Below are positions 29,901-38,800 of a stretch of DNA of 49,130 bases, one piece after another. How positions within the stretch are numbered: the stretch's first letter is position 1; each line of letters begins with the position of its first letter. The stretch is from a virus. Below the pieces are notes generated by a model. The model saw only the letters and a list, made by a program, of their open reading frames with translations, ran no database searches and was not told the origin of the DNA. The stretch lies in IMG/VR virus record IMGVR_UViG_3300036719_003116, positions 1 to 49,130 of that record; one strand, 5' to 3'. Both the position numbers and the translations under genes were made by a program.

Positions 29901-32900
29901 GATGATCCTGAAGCAGCAGTAAGTTATTCATCAAATGAAAAGTTAGGTAAAGTTGTTGTTGGAAATAGAAAGCATAGTTTAACTAGAGAAACTGTAGAAA
30001 CTTTCTTAAGAGATACTAGAATTGGTGTTGCAATTACAAATGCACAACATACATCTGGAGTTACTACTTATTATACGGATATCCAGCATAACTTAAATTC
30101 AATTAGAAGACTTTCTATCACTGGATTTGGAACTAATTACGGTTATTCTGGTATTGCAACTGTTCTCTATAATGCGTCTTTAATTGGTATTGGAATTACT
30201 GGACAAGGTGCAACTGTTAATATTTCAGTAAGTGCTGCTGGTACTATTAATGGAGTAACTCTTGTAGATGGTGGATCTGCATATGGTGTTGGTCAAACTA
30301 TGACCGTTGTTGGTGTTACCACCAGAGCAAGTTGGCGAGCAGCCGTTGTAAGAGTAGAAGAACTTAATAATAATGTTGGAGATACTTTAACTGTTGTTGG
30401 TGTTGGAACAACAGGAAATCGTTACTATAGTGCTTACAATGGATTATTCAGAATTTCTGGTATTTCAAGTTCTAGATCTGTTACTGTAACTTCTTCAGTT
30501 AATCCTGGAATTTATACTTCATCTTCTGGTTTCCTTTATTTAAATGATGAGACTAAAGATATTACCAATATTCAATATACCAATTCAACTTCAGGAATTG
30601 TAACTGTAACAACATCTTTTGCACATGGTCTTTCGGTTGGAAATAGATTTACAATCGTAGGATCTGCACAAACTGTATTCAATGGTAACTACACTGTTGA
30701 CGAAAGATTGGGAGTTACAAGTTTTACTTTCTATAGAGGTGCTGGATTTAATACTGCATCATTTACTGGTGGTAGTGTGTTCTTACTCAGAGATTCTGTT
30801 GGATCTCAAAATGCAACAAGTAATGCTGTCGATGAGCATCTTGCAAGCAGAATGATTCCATTCTATTCTGGAATTGGAACTGTTTCTTCTTCAGGAATTA
30901 CGACTACTGCAAGCACAATTACTTTACAAAATATTGTTGGTGTTAATACTGGCGATTATTTACAAGTAGATAACGAAATTATTAGAATTTCAGGTGGAAT
31001 TAATACTTCAACAAATACTGCTTCTATTCTTAGAGGTTTATTTGGAACGAAGGCAGAATCACATGATGCTGCATCAATTGTTAGAATTGTTGACGTAGTT
31101 CCAACAGAACTCAGAAGACATAGTATTATCCGTGCTTCTGGACATACTTTTGAATACGTTGGTTTTGGTCATGGTAATTATTCAGTATCCTTCCCACAAA
31201 GACAAGATAGAAATCTTACCAGAGAAGATCAATTATTAACACAATCAAGTAATCAAGATGGAGGTACATCTGCTTATACTGGAACAAATGATGCTGGTGA
31301 ATTTTATATCGGCAACAAGATTATTGATCCTGTAAGTGGTAAAGAAGTTTCGATTAATATTCCAACTGAAACTTATATTGGAGAAACGGATTCTAGCCTA
31401 TCAGTAAGTTTTGATGATGTAACGATTGCAAATACATTACAAGTTAATGGTGGCGCTGGAAACTTCCAGTCATCGGAATTTAGAGGTCCTATAAACATCT
31501 ATAAGAAGGTAACTTCTAACTCCTCTGATGGCATTGAAGCAATTCAATTCTTAATGAAAGGAAATGCTTCTCAAACAAGATCAATCACAGTTGGTATTTC
31601 AACACCAACAAATGCTGGAACTCAAGGCGACGCTGTTTTTTCTACGGGAACGATTGCTGGAGGATATGCTGGTTGGGTTAACATTGGATCAAATAACTGG
31701 AGAAGATTTGGTTTAGTAAGCAGAAGTGCTAATTCCAATTTAGTCACACCAGATCAAATTGGTATCAATACCATCACGCCAAGAGATTTGGTTGACATTA
31801 GAAATGGTGGTATTGTTGTTCAGCAACTTAGAGTAACTGGTATTGTTACATTTGATAACGGTGGTCTATTCAATGATATTACATTTGGTACAATTGATTG
31901 TTTGGGTGTTTCAACATTCCGTGGAAATATTGAACAGACTGTAGGAGTTGCAACATTCCCCAATTTAAGAACTGCGGGAATTGGAATAACTAATTTGAGT
32001 GTAACTGGAATTGCTACGTTTAGTGGTAGTGCTAATAATATTCAGCAAACTGCAGGAACAGCAGAACTTAATAGATTGAGAGTTTCTGGTGTCACCACAT
32101 TTGTTCAAAATGTTGTTGCTGATACTTTAAATCCAACTACATTAAATGTAAGTGGCATTTCTACATTACCATTCCTGAATAATACTAACACTGTTCATAC
32201 AGGAATCACCACATTTAATAATAGTGGCAACAATATTGTACAGAGTGCAGGTACTGCGGCACTTAATCGTCTTACAGTCGCTGGTGTCTCCACATTTACT
32301 GGTCAGTTAAATGCTGGTACAGTTAGTGCAACACAATATAACGGAGCACTTCAATACAGCATTGGTGTTTCTGGTGCATTAACAATCACAAATAGCACTG
32401 CATTTAATAATAGTGAAAGTAAGACAATCAATCTCAATGCAACGTCAGCTAATACTGCAAACTTTGTTGTTCAACGTGACGCTTCTGGAAACTTTAGTGC
32501 TGGAACTATTACTGCAACAACTTTTAGCGGTTCATTAACAGGCAACGTTACTGGTAATGTAACTGGAAATGTAAATGGAAATTCTACAACTGCAACAACA
32601 GCAACAAATGTGGTTGGTACAGCAAATAGAATTCTCTATAATAACGGAACAAATACAACAACTACAACATCAAATCTGACTTTCGATGGAACAAATCTAA
32701 GTTGTGCTGGCGATATTACGGCATTTGCCTCTGACATTAGACTGAAAACAAATATTAAACCAATTGAAAATTCTCTTGATAAAGTTTGTAAGTTGCATGG
32801 ATTTACTTATAATTTCAATGATCTTGCATATAGCTTAGGACTTACTTCAACTCAAAGAATCGCTGGTGTGTCTGCACAAGATGTTTATGCAGTTCTTCCT

Positions 32901-33029
32901 GAGGCTGTTAAACCAGCACCTGCAAATCCTGATTACATGACGGTTCAATATGAAAAACTCGTTCCACTTCTTATTGAAGCAATTAAAGAATTGTCCGATA
33001 GATTAGAGAAATTAGAAACCAGAGGTTAA
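26937..33029 (+). CDS. giant tail fibre protein with C-terminal S74 chaperone domain
   Basis: This is a 2030-aa fibre. The N-terminal region (about 1-180) contains ILYVNPSDLDATD, RPFKTIQRALLEAARF and a VLIYPGTYTI strand, a pectate-lyase-like beta-helix start. The middle carries many repeats such as IVTVTTSFAHGLSVGN-type cassettes, then from about 1620 short G-[IV]-[AST]-T-F repeats (TGIATFSGSANNIQQTAG, VAGVSTFTGQLN). The C-terminal 99 residues are a peptidase S74 intramolecular chaperone: S1932-DIRLK1937 with the Ser/Lys dyad, GFTYNF, AGVSAQDV and a final coiled coil. It should trimerise the fibre and self-cleave. It is a late gene, with a gp38-like adhesin next. Confidence 0.88.
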   Translation: MPLSRLENFLKNTDGNILYVNPSDLDATDSIENQGNSLTRPFKTIQRALLEAARFSYNIGQNNDKFDKTTVLIYPGTYTIDNRPGLSAASVGGNAQYRDINGNLGTLTELTNTSNYDIEDPSNVLYKFNSTTGGVIVPRGTSIVGLDLRKTKIRPKFVPDPTNAGITSTSIFKITGGCYFWQFSVFDGDLNNSVYYDYVGNTKTPTFSHHKLSVFEYADGVNGVGVGTSSAYSDLQMYYYKVAQAYGDSSGRAINDFPSNLDFEPNTPEFKIVGALTANDIGISSATYAGNLITVDTSTAHGLNIDDPIRISGFTSTSYNGSYTVVGVASASRFQYRSSATPTGTGVLLNGGEKLVVEADNVSGASPYIFNCSMRSVFGMSGLNADGANATGFKSVVVAQFTGISLQKDDNAFVIYDKTSGTYQDENTTAESNRPLHLNSRAIYKPEYANYHVRAANGAFIQCVSIFAIGYAQHFLAESGGDLSITNSNSNFGAKSLVSRGYRAESFDRDDVGYITHVIPPKDNDLVIDPVSWVSLDVGLSTSTAGVGTTARMYCYDFTDPDNAPPYVLSSYRIGAKNDELLNVLVSTGSSEVAVTAPVLMPTPDSTDGPSGEKSYRIIRVGAANSITSNNTLNLESNHQLFTGESVRVFTDNGAMPDGLEADTLYYAITGGLSANQVQLAKSFNDSITGTPIPITISNNKGGLLTLVSRVSDKTPGDFGHPIQYDTTRKNWYITSSNNPTRNRIHTNFITYRQFLTDSSSKTYIERRPDTRNVQDRIYRFRYVIPREYGTTAANAKPPSIGYIIQESKTVGVNNASEFSSVTNSIQKRNTRIIHSVSHDQSAGICTVVTENPHKFNIGDKIKINKVKSANNPVGAANSGFNGVFPVVGITSDKGFTINLSSTPGAYINVSSTRNENLPTVSRDAFRNTYTIYTIDTIQEQVFNKADGVYHITCIANNVSPTDSYFAGDNYSQNTGNLYPTRDRDNYEDDPEAAVSYSSNEKLGKVVVGNRKHSLTRETVETFLRDTRIGVAITNAQHTSGVTTYYTDIQHNLNSIRRLSITGFGTNYGYSGIATVLYNASLIGIGITGQGATVNISVSAAGTINGVTLVDGGSAYGVGQTMTVVGVTTRASWRAAVVRVEELNNNVGDTLTVVGVGTTGNRYYSAYNGLFRISGISSSRSVTVTSSVNPGIYTSSSGFLYLNDETKDITNIQYTNSTSGIVTVTTSFAHGLSVGNRFTIVGSAQTVFNGNYTVDERLGVTSFTFYRGAGFNTASFTGGSVFLLRDSVGSQNATSNAVDEHLASRMIPFYSGIGTVSSSGITTTASTITLQNIVGVNTGDYLQVDNEIIRISGGINTSTNTASILRGLFGTKAESHDAASIVRIVDVVPTELRRHSIIRASGHTFEYVGFGHGNYSVSFPQRQDRNLTREDQLLTQSSNQDGGTSAYTGTNDAGEFYIGNKIIDPVSGKEVSINIPTETYIGETDSSLSVSFDDVTIANTLQVNGGAGNFQSSEFRGPINIYKKVTSNSSDGIEAIQFLMKGNASQTRSITVGISTPTNAGTQGDAVFSTGTIAGGYAGWVNIGSNNWRRFGLVSRSANSNLVTPDQIGINTITPRDLVDIRNGGIVVQQLRVTGIVTFDNGGLFNDITFGTIDCLGVSTFRGNIEQTVGVATFPNLRTAGIGITNLSVTGIATFSGSANNIQQTAGTAELNRLRVSGVTTFVQNVVADTLNPTTLNVSGISTLPFLNNTNTVHTGITTFNNSGNNIVQSAGTAALNRLTVAGVSTFTGQLNAGTVSATQYNGALQYSIGVSGALTITNSTAFNNSESKTINLNATSANTANFVVQRDASGNFSAGTITATTFSGSLTGNVTGNVTGNVNGNSTTATTATNVVGTANRILYNNGTNTTTTTSNLTFDGTNLSCAGDITAFASDIRLKTNIKPIENSLDKVCKLHGFTYNFNDLAYSLGLTSTQRIAGVSAQDVYAVLPEAVKPAPANPDYMTVQYEKLVPLLIEAIKELSDRLEKLETRG

Positions 33030-33033
33030 AAAA

Positions 33034-34071
33034 ATGACCGTACAACTTGTTACTAATCCAGTAACTTCATCAGGATCTATTTCTTTTAGTGAATTGAGAA
33101 CTAAAATTAAAGAAACTGGTTCTGGATCTGTTTCTTTAAGTGAATTGTATAGAAATGGAACATATGTACCAACTGCGTCAACTAATGGAGCTGTTCCTAC
33201 AAGTGGGACTATCTCTGCGAGCAAATTTTATGGTGTGAATGTTTCTATAACTGCCAATGTTACGAATGTGGAAGAAAATTTAGATCCATCTTCCGCAAGT
33301 GTTTTTTCTACAGATTATACGACTGCAATTAGAAAAACAATTAATGTAAATGGTTCTATTATTTCACAAAATACTAATCCAGCATTAAATATACCATCTG
33401 GCGCTGGTTCTACCATTAGAATACAATTAACTAGTGGTGGGATTTTTGGTCATCGTGCTACATCTGTTGGTGCTGGAGGCGGCGGAAATGGTGGAACTGG
33501 CGGTGCTGGTTCTGCTGGACAATTAGCATTGAGAACCCTTTCAAACATTCAAATTACAGGAACTGGAGCTTCTATTGCTGGTGGTGGTGGATCAGGAGGA
33601 GGAGGCGGCGGCGGCGGTCAAGAGGGCGGCGGCGGCAGAAATAAAAGAGGATTTTCGTGTGACTTTGCTGGTTGGCAATATTGTGAATCTTGTGATAGTG
33701 GTGTAGGAGGTGGTAGTGATAGTGGAGGATCTGGTGGAAATGGAGGAGCTGGACAAGGATATTCTTGGAATGGTTCTACTTTAACTCTCAACACTGCTGG
33801 TGCTGGAGCTGCTGGATTTAATCCTGGAAATGGCGGTGGCGCTGGAGGAACTGGCGGCTCAGGCGGCGGTTGGGGAACTGCAGGAGCTGCAGGTGCTAAT
33901 GGTAGTGCTGGCGGTCAAGGTCCTGGCGGAAACTGCCAAGGAGGTGGTGGAGGATCTGGCGGCGGAGCTGGAGGTTCTGGAGGTTCTTCTGGAGGTTCTA
34001 TTGAAGGATATAATCGTGTTGTTTCTATAGAAAGCACAGCTGTATTAGCTGGAGCAACATCAAATAATTAA
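33034..34071 (+). CDS. glycine-rich gp38-like adhesin
   Basis: This is a 345-aa protein. Residues about 1-70 contain two SxSxSEL-type motifs and SGTISASKFYG, probably an attachment domain. From about 145 onward it is dominated by runs of Gly (GGGGNGGTGG and similar), interrupted by more variable loops, including a Cys cluster FSCDFAGWQYCESCDSG. The design matches polyglycine-II sandwich adhesins such as T-even gp38, which bind the receptor, and the gene follows a long fibre gene just as gp38 follows gp37. The DNA is locally GC-rich through GGC/GGA codons. The convergent next gene overlaps by 4 nt. Confidence 0.72.
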   Translation: MTVQLVTNPVTSSGSISFSELRTKIKETGSGSVSLSELYRNGTYVPTASTNGAVPTSGTISASKFYGVNVSITANVTNVEENLDPSSASVFSTDYTTAIRKTINVNGSIISQNTNPALNIPSGAGSTIRIQLTSGGIFGHRATSVGAGGGGNGGTGGAGSAGQLALRTLSNIQITGTGASIAGGGGSGGGGGGGGQEGGGGRNKRGFSCDFAGWQYCESCDSGVGGGSDSGGSGGNGGAGQGYSWNGSTLTLNTAGAGAAGFNPGNGGGAGGTGGSGGGWGTAGAAGANGSAGGQGPGGNCQGGGGGSGGGAGGSGGSSGGSIEGYNRVVSIESTAVLAGATSNN

Positions 34072-34967
34072 ATTACTCCATAAGAAGCTATAACTTCCAA
34101 TCTAACACGATCAGTTTTATTAATTTTTAATTTAATATAACCTTTTCTTCTTTCAAAAGATTCCCAAGAAAGGAATTCCTGTGCTGTCGTTTGGTCTAAT
34201 AAATTTTCATTTATTAGTACATTACAAGTAAAGTTGAATATATCATCTTTAGCATCATGAACTATTGGATAGATGACAATTTCAAATTCTTTAAAATCTA
34301 CTTTTGATTGTGTTAATTTAAAATTTAATTTTAAGTTTTCTTTTGATAAGATTGGCTTTAATTTGTAAATAATTTCATTTAAATCAAATTTATCTTGATT
34401 TGTTTCTGTAATAGTATACAATTCGCATAAATTTTCAATAATGTGTTTATCCCTATCAAATTCTGCTGTTGGATATTCATGACAAAGTAAATGATTATAT
34501 AATTTATTTGTATGAAATCCTAATCCATTTAAATAATTATCACTTTCTCCATCAAAACAATTGAGACAAGAATTTAAAAATCTTTTATAATATGGATTCC
34601 ATTCATCAAATACACTTTTTATTTCATTTCTAGTATCTAAACTTTCATCATAACTATTCTCTAATAGAGTAGTATTGAAACTATAAGATTTTTCTACAAA
34701 TGTACAATTTTCATAAAAATCATAAATTCCTTGTGATCTTTCTTTAAATCTTTCACTCATTAATTTAGAGTTGTCAAAATGACCATTATCAAGAAAAGTT
34801 ACAGATACAATTTTATGAGTGTTGGTAGTAAAATTTTTTTCAATTAAAACTCCAGATGGTGGATTAATAATTTCCTCCAAAGCCTTAACTTCTTCTACAA
34901 TATCATTGCTTAGTAATGTATTATATTGATTTGTGTTTAAAGATGATATTAATTTATCTGCAAACAT
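34068..34967 (-). CDS. hypothetical protein among fibre genes
   Basis: This 299-aa protein is rich in Asn, Phe, Leu and Glu, with no signal peptide or clear catalytic motif. A short segment near residues 140-165 has four Cys or His residues (NSCLNCFDGES, GFHTNKLYNHLLCHE) that could bind metal. Late beta strands (FEIVIYPIV, FNFTCNVLI, RVRLEVIA) suggest a globular C-terminal domain. It is convergent with the adhesin and has a TCTAAATA motif upstream. With the oxygenase gene next to it on the same strand, a modification pair is possible, but this is speculative. Confidence 0.7.
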   Translation of the reverse strand: MFADKLISSLNTNQYNTLLSNDIVEEVKALEEIINPPSGVLIEKNFTTNTHKIVSVTFLDNGHFDNSKLMSERFKERSQGIYDFYENCTFVEKSYSFNTTLLENSYDESLDTRNEIKSVFDEWNPYYKRFLNSCLNCFDGESDNYLNGLGFHTNKLYNHLLCHEYPTAEFDRDKHIIENLCELYTITETNQDKFDLNEIIYKLKPILSKENLKLNFKLTQSKVDFKEFEIVIYPIVHDAKDDIFNFTCNVLINENLLDQTTAQEFLSWESFERRKGYIKLKINKTDRVRLEVIASYGVI

Positions 34968-34990
34968 TTTTCAACTATGTGATTGTAAAG

Positions 34991-34998
34991 TATTTAGA
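34991..34998 (-). promoter_or_regulatory. late-like motif TCTAAATA (minus strand)
   Basis: The minus strand reads TCTAAATA, 24 nt upstream of the start at 34967, matching the 8-mer before speD and the 89-aa gene. Confidence 0.4.
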
Positions 34999-35721
34999 TT
35001 AATTCAGGAAACCAACCAAGCCAATTCTTTTTGTATCCTGATACCATTCTTTTTCAATATAGGCACTGTGAAAAATATACGATGGATACATTACAAACCT
35101 ATTATATTTCATTTCAATATGCTGTATTAATTCCCAGATTGAGGGATCAATTTGCCTAGAATCTAAAATTGTGCTATAATTATTTTGAGAAGTTTCTTTT
35201 ACATAATTATCAAATTTGTGATAAGATTCTGTTTTCTTAAAATCTGAATCCAAATACTCTACATTCACATCAGATTCAGATTCAATGTGTTTATAAAAAT
35301 TTGTTCCTCCATAACAATCTTCAGGATTGTTGAGATAGATTTGAAATGCCGATAAAGATTGATCGACATGAGGTAAGATGGAAGTATATTTGCAAGGCAT
35401 ACCTCCTTCAAATAAATTAAATTGGAAACTTACTTTATTATTGTGAAATGTATCAAAATAATTATCGCTTAGATATTTTGATGTAGTTGTGATTTGATCA
35501 AACTTTAAATTTGTAATTGAAGTCCAACCAGGACTTCCATTTTTATTTGCTGGTGTTTTTTCAAATAATTGTTTACTGGCAATTTGCTGCAGATCTTCAG
35601 GATTTTTTAGAAAATTGTCAATAATTAAAATCTTATGATTGGTGTTTGGTATAGTAATTATTTGCAGCTCTAAGTTATCATTTATACAAATCAAATCAGT
35701 ATCAACAAAATTAAAATTCAT
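34999..35721 (-). CDS. DUF6445-like 2OG-Fe(II) oxygenase family protein
   Basis: This 240-aa protein has the layout of phage DUF6445 proteins, related to 2-oxoglutarate/Fe(II) oxygenases: an N-terminal ILIIDNFLKNPE segment, iron ligands His118-x-Asp120 in LPHVDQ, GGTNFYKH, the distal His218 in YPSYIFHSAY, and Arg232 in KRIGLVGFLN for the co-substrate. Length fits the family. A second oxygenase lies at 11925. The substrate is unknown; modification of a virion or host protein is one possibility given the fibre-gene context. Confidence 0.82.
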   Translation of the reverse strand: MNFNFVDTDLICINDNLELQIITIPNTNHKILIIDNFLKNPEDLQQIASKQLFEKTPANKNGSPGWTSITNLKFDQITTTSKYLSDNYFDTFHNNKVSFQFNLFEGGMPCKYTSILPHVDQSLSAFQIYLNNPEDCYGGTNFYKHIESESDVNVEYLDSDFKKTESYHKFDNYVKETSQNNYSTILDSRQIDPSIWELIQHIEMKYNRFVMYPSYIFHSAYIEKEWYQDTKRIGLVGFLN

Positions 35722-35765
35722 GTTAAAATGCTCGTTTAACTATATAGAGCTTAATTTTTCTCCCA

Positions 35766-35773
35766 GATAAATA
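35766..35773 (+). promoter_or_regulatory. late promoter GATAAATA of the second giant fibre gene
   Basis: GATAAATA lies 61 nt before the ATG at 35835. The leader contains a short imperfect hairpin (GGCAGTA with TACTGTC, near 35788-35803) and a GGAG ribosome site. Confidence 0.65.
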
Positions 35774-35834
35774 AGTCATAGTATAGTGGCAGTACATACT
35801 GTCCTAAGGTTTATACCACGGAGAAATAAGGCAC

Positions 35835-38800
35835 ATGTCCACGCCAATCAGAATTAAAAGATCTGCAGTTCCTGGTAAAGTCCCAACAACTACAGATTTA
35901 CAGCTAGGCGAGTTAGCTATTAATACTTATGATGGTAAAGCTTATTTAAAAAAAGATGTAAGTGGAACAGAATCAATTGTTAACGTTGGTGGTGGGTATC
36001 CTGGAAAAACATACTACGTTTCGGAAACTGGTTTAGATACAAACGACGGGGAAAATATTTCAAGTGCCTTTCTTACAATTAAGAAGGCTTTATCTGTATC
36101 AACTATTGGCGATACAATCGAGATTTCTTCTGGTACTTTTACTGAGATATTTCCTTTAACTGTACCCGCTGGTGTCATTGTACGTGGTAAAGGATTACGT
36201 TCAACAATCATTCAACCAACAGCAGGAACAGAAAGACTTGACTGTTTCTTACTGAATGGTGAAACAACAGTTGAAGAATTAACAGTTACTAATTTCTACT
36301 ACAACTCATCAACTGATACTGGTTATGCATTTAGATTTGCTCCTGGAATGGTTACTACCACCAGGAGTCCTTATGTTCAGAGAGTCACTGTACTCACACG
36401 AGGTTCGGTAACAACTGCATCAGATCCTTATGGATTTGATACTCCAGATAATTATCCCACCACAAAAGTTGCTGGTCGTGGTGCATTAATTGATGGTAGT
36501 GTAGTTTCTTCAGCTACTTTAGAACCAGCAATTCTTTTCAATGAAGCTACATTCATTACTCCAAACCAAACTGGTCTTAAGATGACCAATGGTGCAAGAG
36601 CTGAATGGGTTAACTGTTTTACTTATTTTTCCAGTGTTTCCATTGATGGTGTTTCTGGATCAGTTGGTGTTGGCAGTACAGCAGGTGCAACTCTAAAATT
36701 TGCTGGTCTCACCACATCAATTTCACCAAACTATGTTATTAAATATTATCAAGGTGGCCCAGCAGTAGCCATTGGTACTGTTACTTCGGTTGATGGTGCT
36801 TATGTAACCATTAGTGGAAAGGGTTCTGGCATCTTCAATGCGGTTGGAATTGGATCAACACAAGATGTTAGAATTTTCCAATCAAATGGAACTACTCAGG
36901 TTGGTACTGCTAGCACAATTCTTTGGGCAGACTATCAAAAATTTGGTGCAGATTTAAGAGCAATCGGTGCTGCTGCTAATTTTGGTACGATTGGTGTTCG
37001 TGGTGATGGAGCTGGTGTACAGCTAAGATTATTTGGTTATAACTTTGGTTGTGTTGGTTCTGGAAAAACATTTACACAAGATCCAACATTAACAGTTAGA
37101 TCTAATGAAGCTGTACAATTGAATGGTGGTCGTGTATTTTTCCAGTCTGTAGACCAGTTAGGCAACTTTAGAGTTGGTAATATTTTTGAAATTAGTCAAG
37201 AGACTGGGGCTGTTTCTCTTGCAAGTACAAGTGATATCAATATTGCAGGCACTGCAACGATTCAAAATCTTAATGTAATTGGTGTATCTACTTTTGGTAG
37301 CACCATTTTACATACTAATTCAAATTATACTACAAATCAGACTACTTATAACTTAATCAATAGTGCTGCTGGTGCTGTTAACTTTGCGGGTGCTGGTACG
37401 AGTATTGTTATTGGTGCAACTACAGGCATCACTACAATTAGAAATTATAGAGTTAATTTAAGTGGTGGTCAAGATTCTTTTACCACAACAGATGGAACAT
37501 TAGTTGTTGCTGGTGGTGTTGGAATTAGTAGCAATTTAAATGTTGGCAAAGATTTTAGAGTAACTGGTGTTTCAACGTTTGTATCTCCAGTTAGATTAGA
37601 TTCTTCACTAAGAGTTGCTGGCGTTTCTACATTTGTTGATGATGTAGAATTTATTGATCATATTAGAGTTACGGGTGTCTCTACATTCAGTAATCCTGTG
37701 ATGATTAACAGTAACTTAAATGTTACTGGAATTACTACTACTGGAAACTTTAGAGTTACAGGCATCTCCACATTAACTGGAAATGTTCAACTTTCAAATA
37801 ATCTTCAAGTAACTGGAATTGCTACATTCTCCAATACTATTAGTCATAACTCACAATTATTCATCACCAATCAATCAACATATAGATTTATTGATACGAC
37901 AACCACTACAGTTACTGCATTTGGTAATGCAACAAGCATTGGTATCGGTTCTACTAATGCTACATTAACCTTAAGACCTTCAACCGTAGTTGGTACTAAT
38001 GCTACTCAAACTTTATACAATACGGTAGCAACGACTGTCAATGCTTTTGGTGAAGCAACTACTCTTGGTATCGGTTCAACTAATGCCACATTAACTTCAA
38101 GACCTTCAACCGTAGTTGGTACTAATGCTACTCAAACTTTATACAATACAGTAGCAACGACTGTCAATGCTTTTGGTGCTGCTACATCAGTGAATATTGG
38201 TGCTAATAGTGGCACATTTACATTAGGCAATCCAACACTTGTTGGTACTCAAGCAACTCAAAATGTTTATAACACTGTAGCAACTACAGTAAATGCTTTT
38301 GGTGCTGCAACATCACTTAATCTTGGTGCTGCCACAGGAACTTTAACGGTTGCTAATCCAACAGCAACGTTTAGCAATGCAACAACCGTTAATATTAATG
38401 GTGCTAATCCAACAATTGCAGGATCAAGCGTAGGTACTTTATCTCTATTCAATGGCAATTTAACAACAGTTAATGCTTTTGGTGCTGCTACTAATATTCT
38501 TTTAGGTGCAACAACTGGTGTTACCACAATTAGAAATGTAACATTTGCACTTCCAAATGCAACTACTTTATCGATGGATGGGGCAAACCCAACCATTTCT
38601 GGCACAAGCACTGGCACACTCACATTATTCAATACAAATTTAACTAAAGTTAATGCTTTCCAGGCAGCAACAGACAACGTATTATTTGCAACCACAGGTG
38701 TTACAACAGTAAGAAATAATCTTTCTGTTACTGGTACGCTTACTGCAGGTAATTTTACAACTGCTGGTATTGCAACATTTAGTGGAAGTGCAAACAATAT

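Noticed and set aside
33598-33640. GGC/GGA repeat tract as a microsatellite or CRISPR-like array
   Set aside because: It is explained by polyglycine coding in the adhesin gene; spacing is not regular and there are no spacers.
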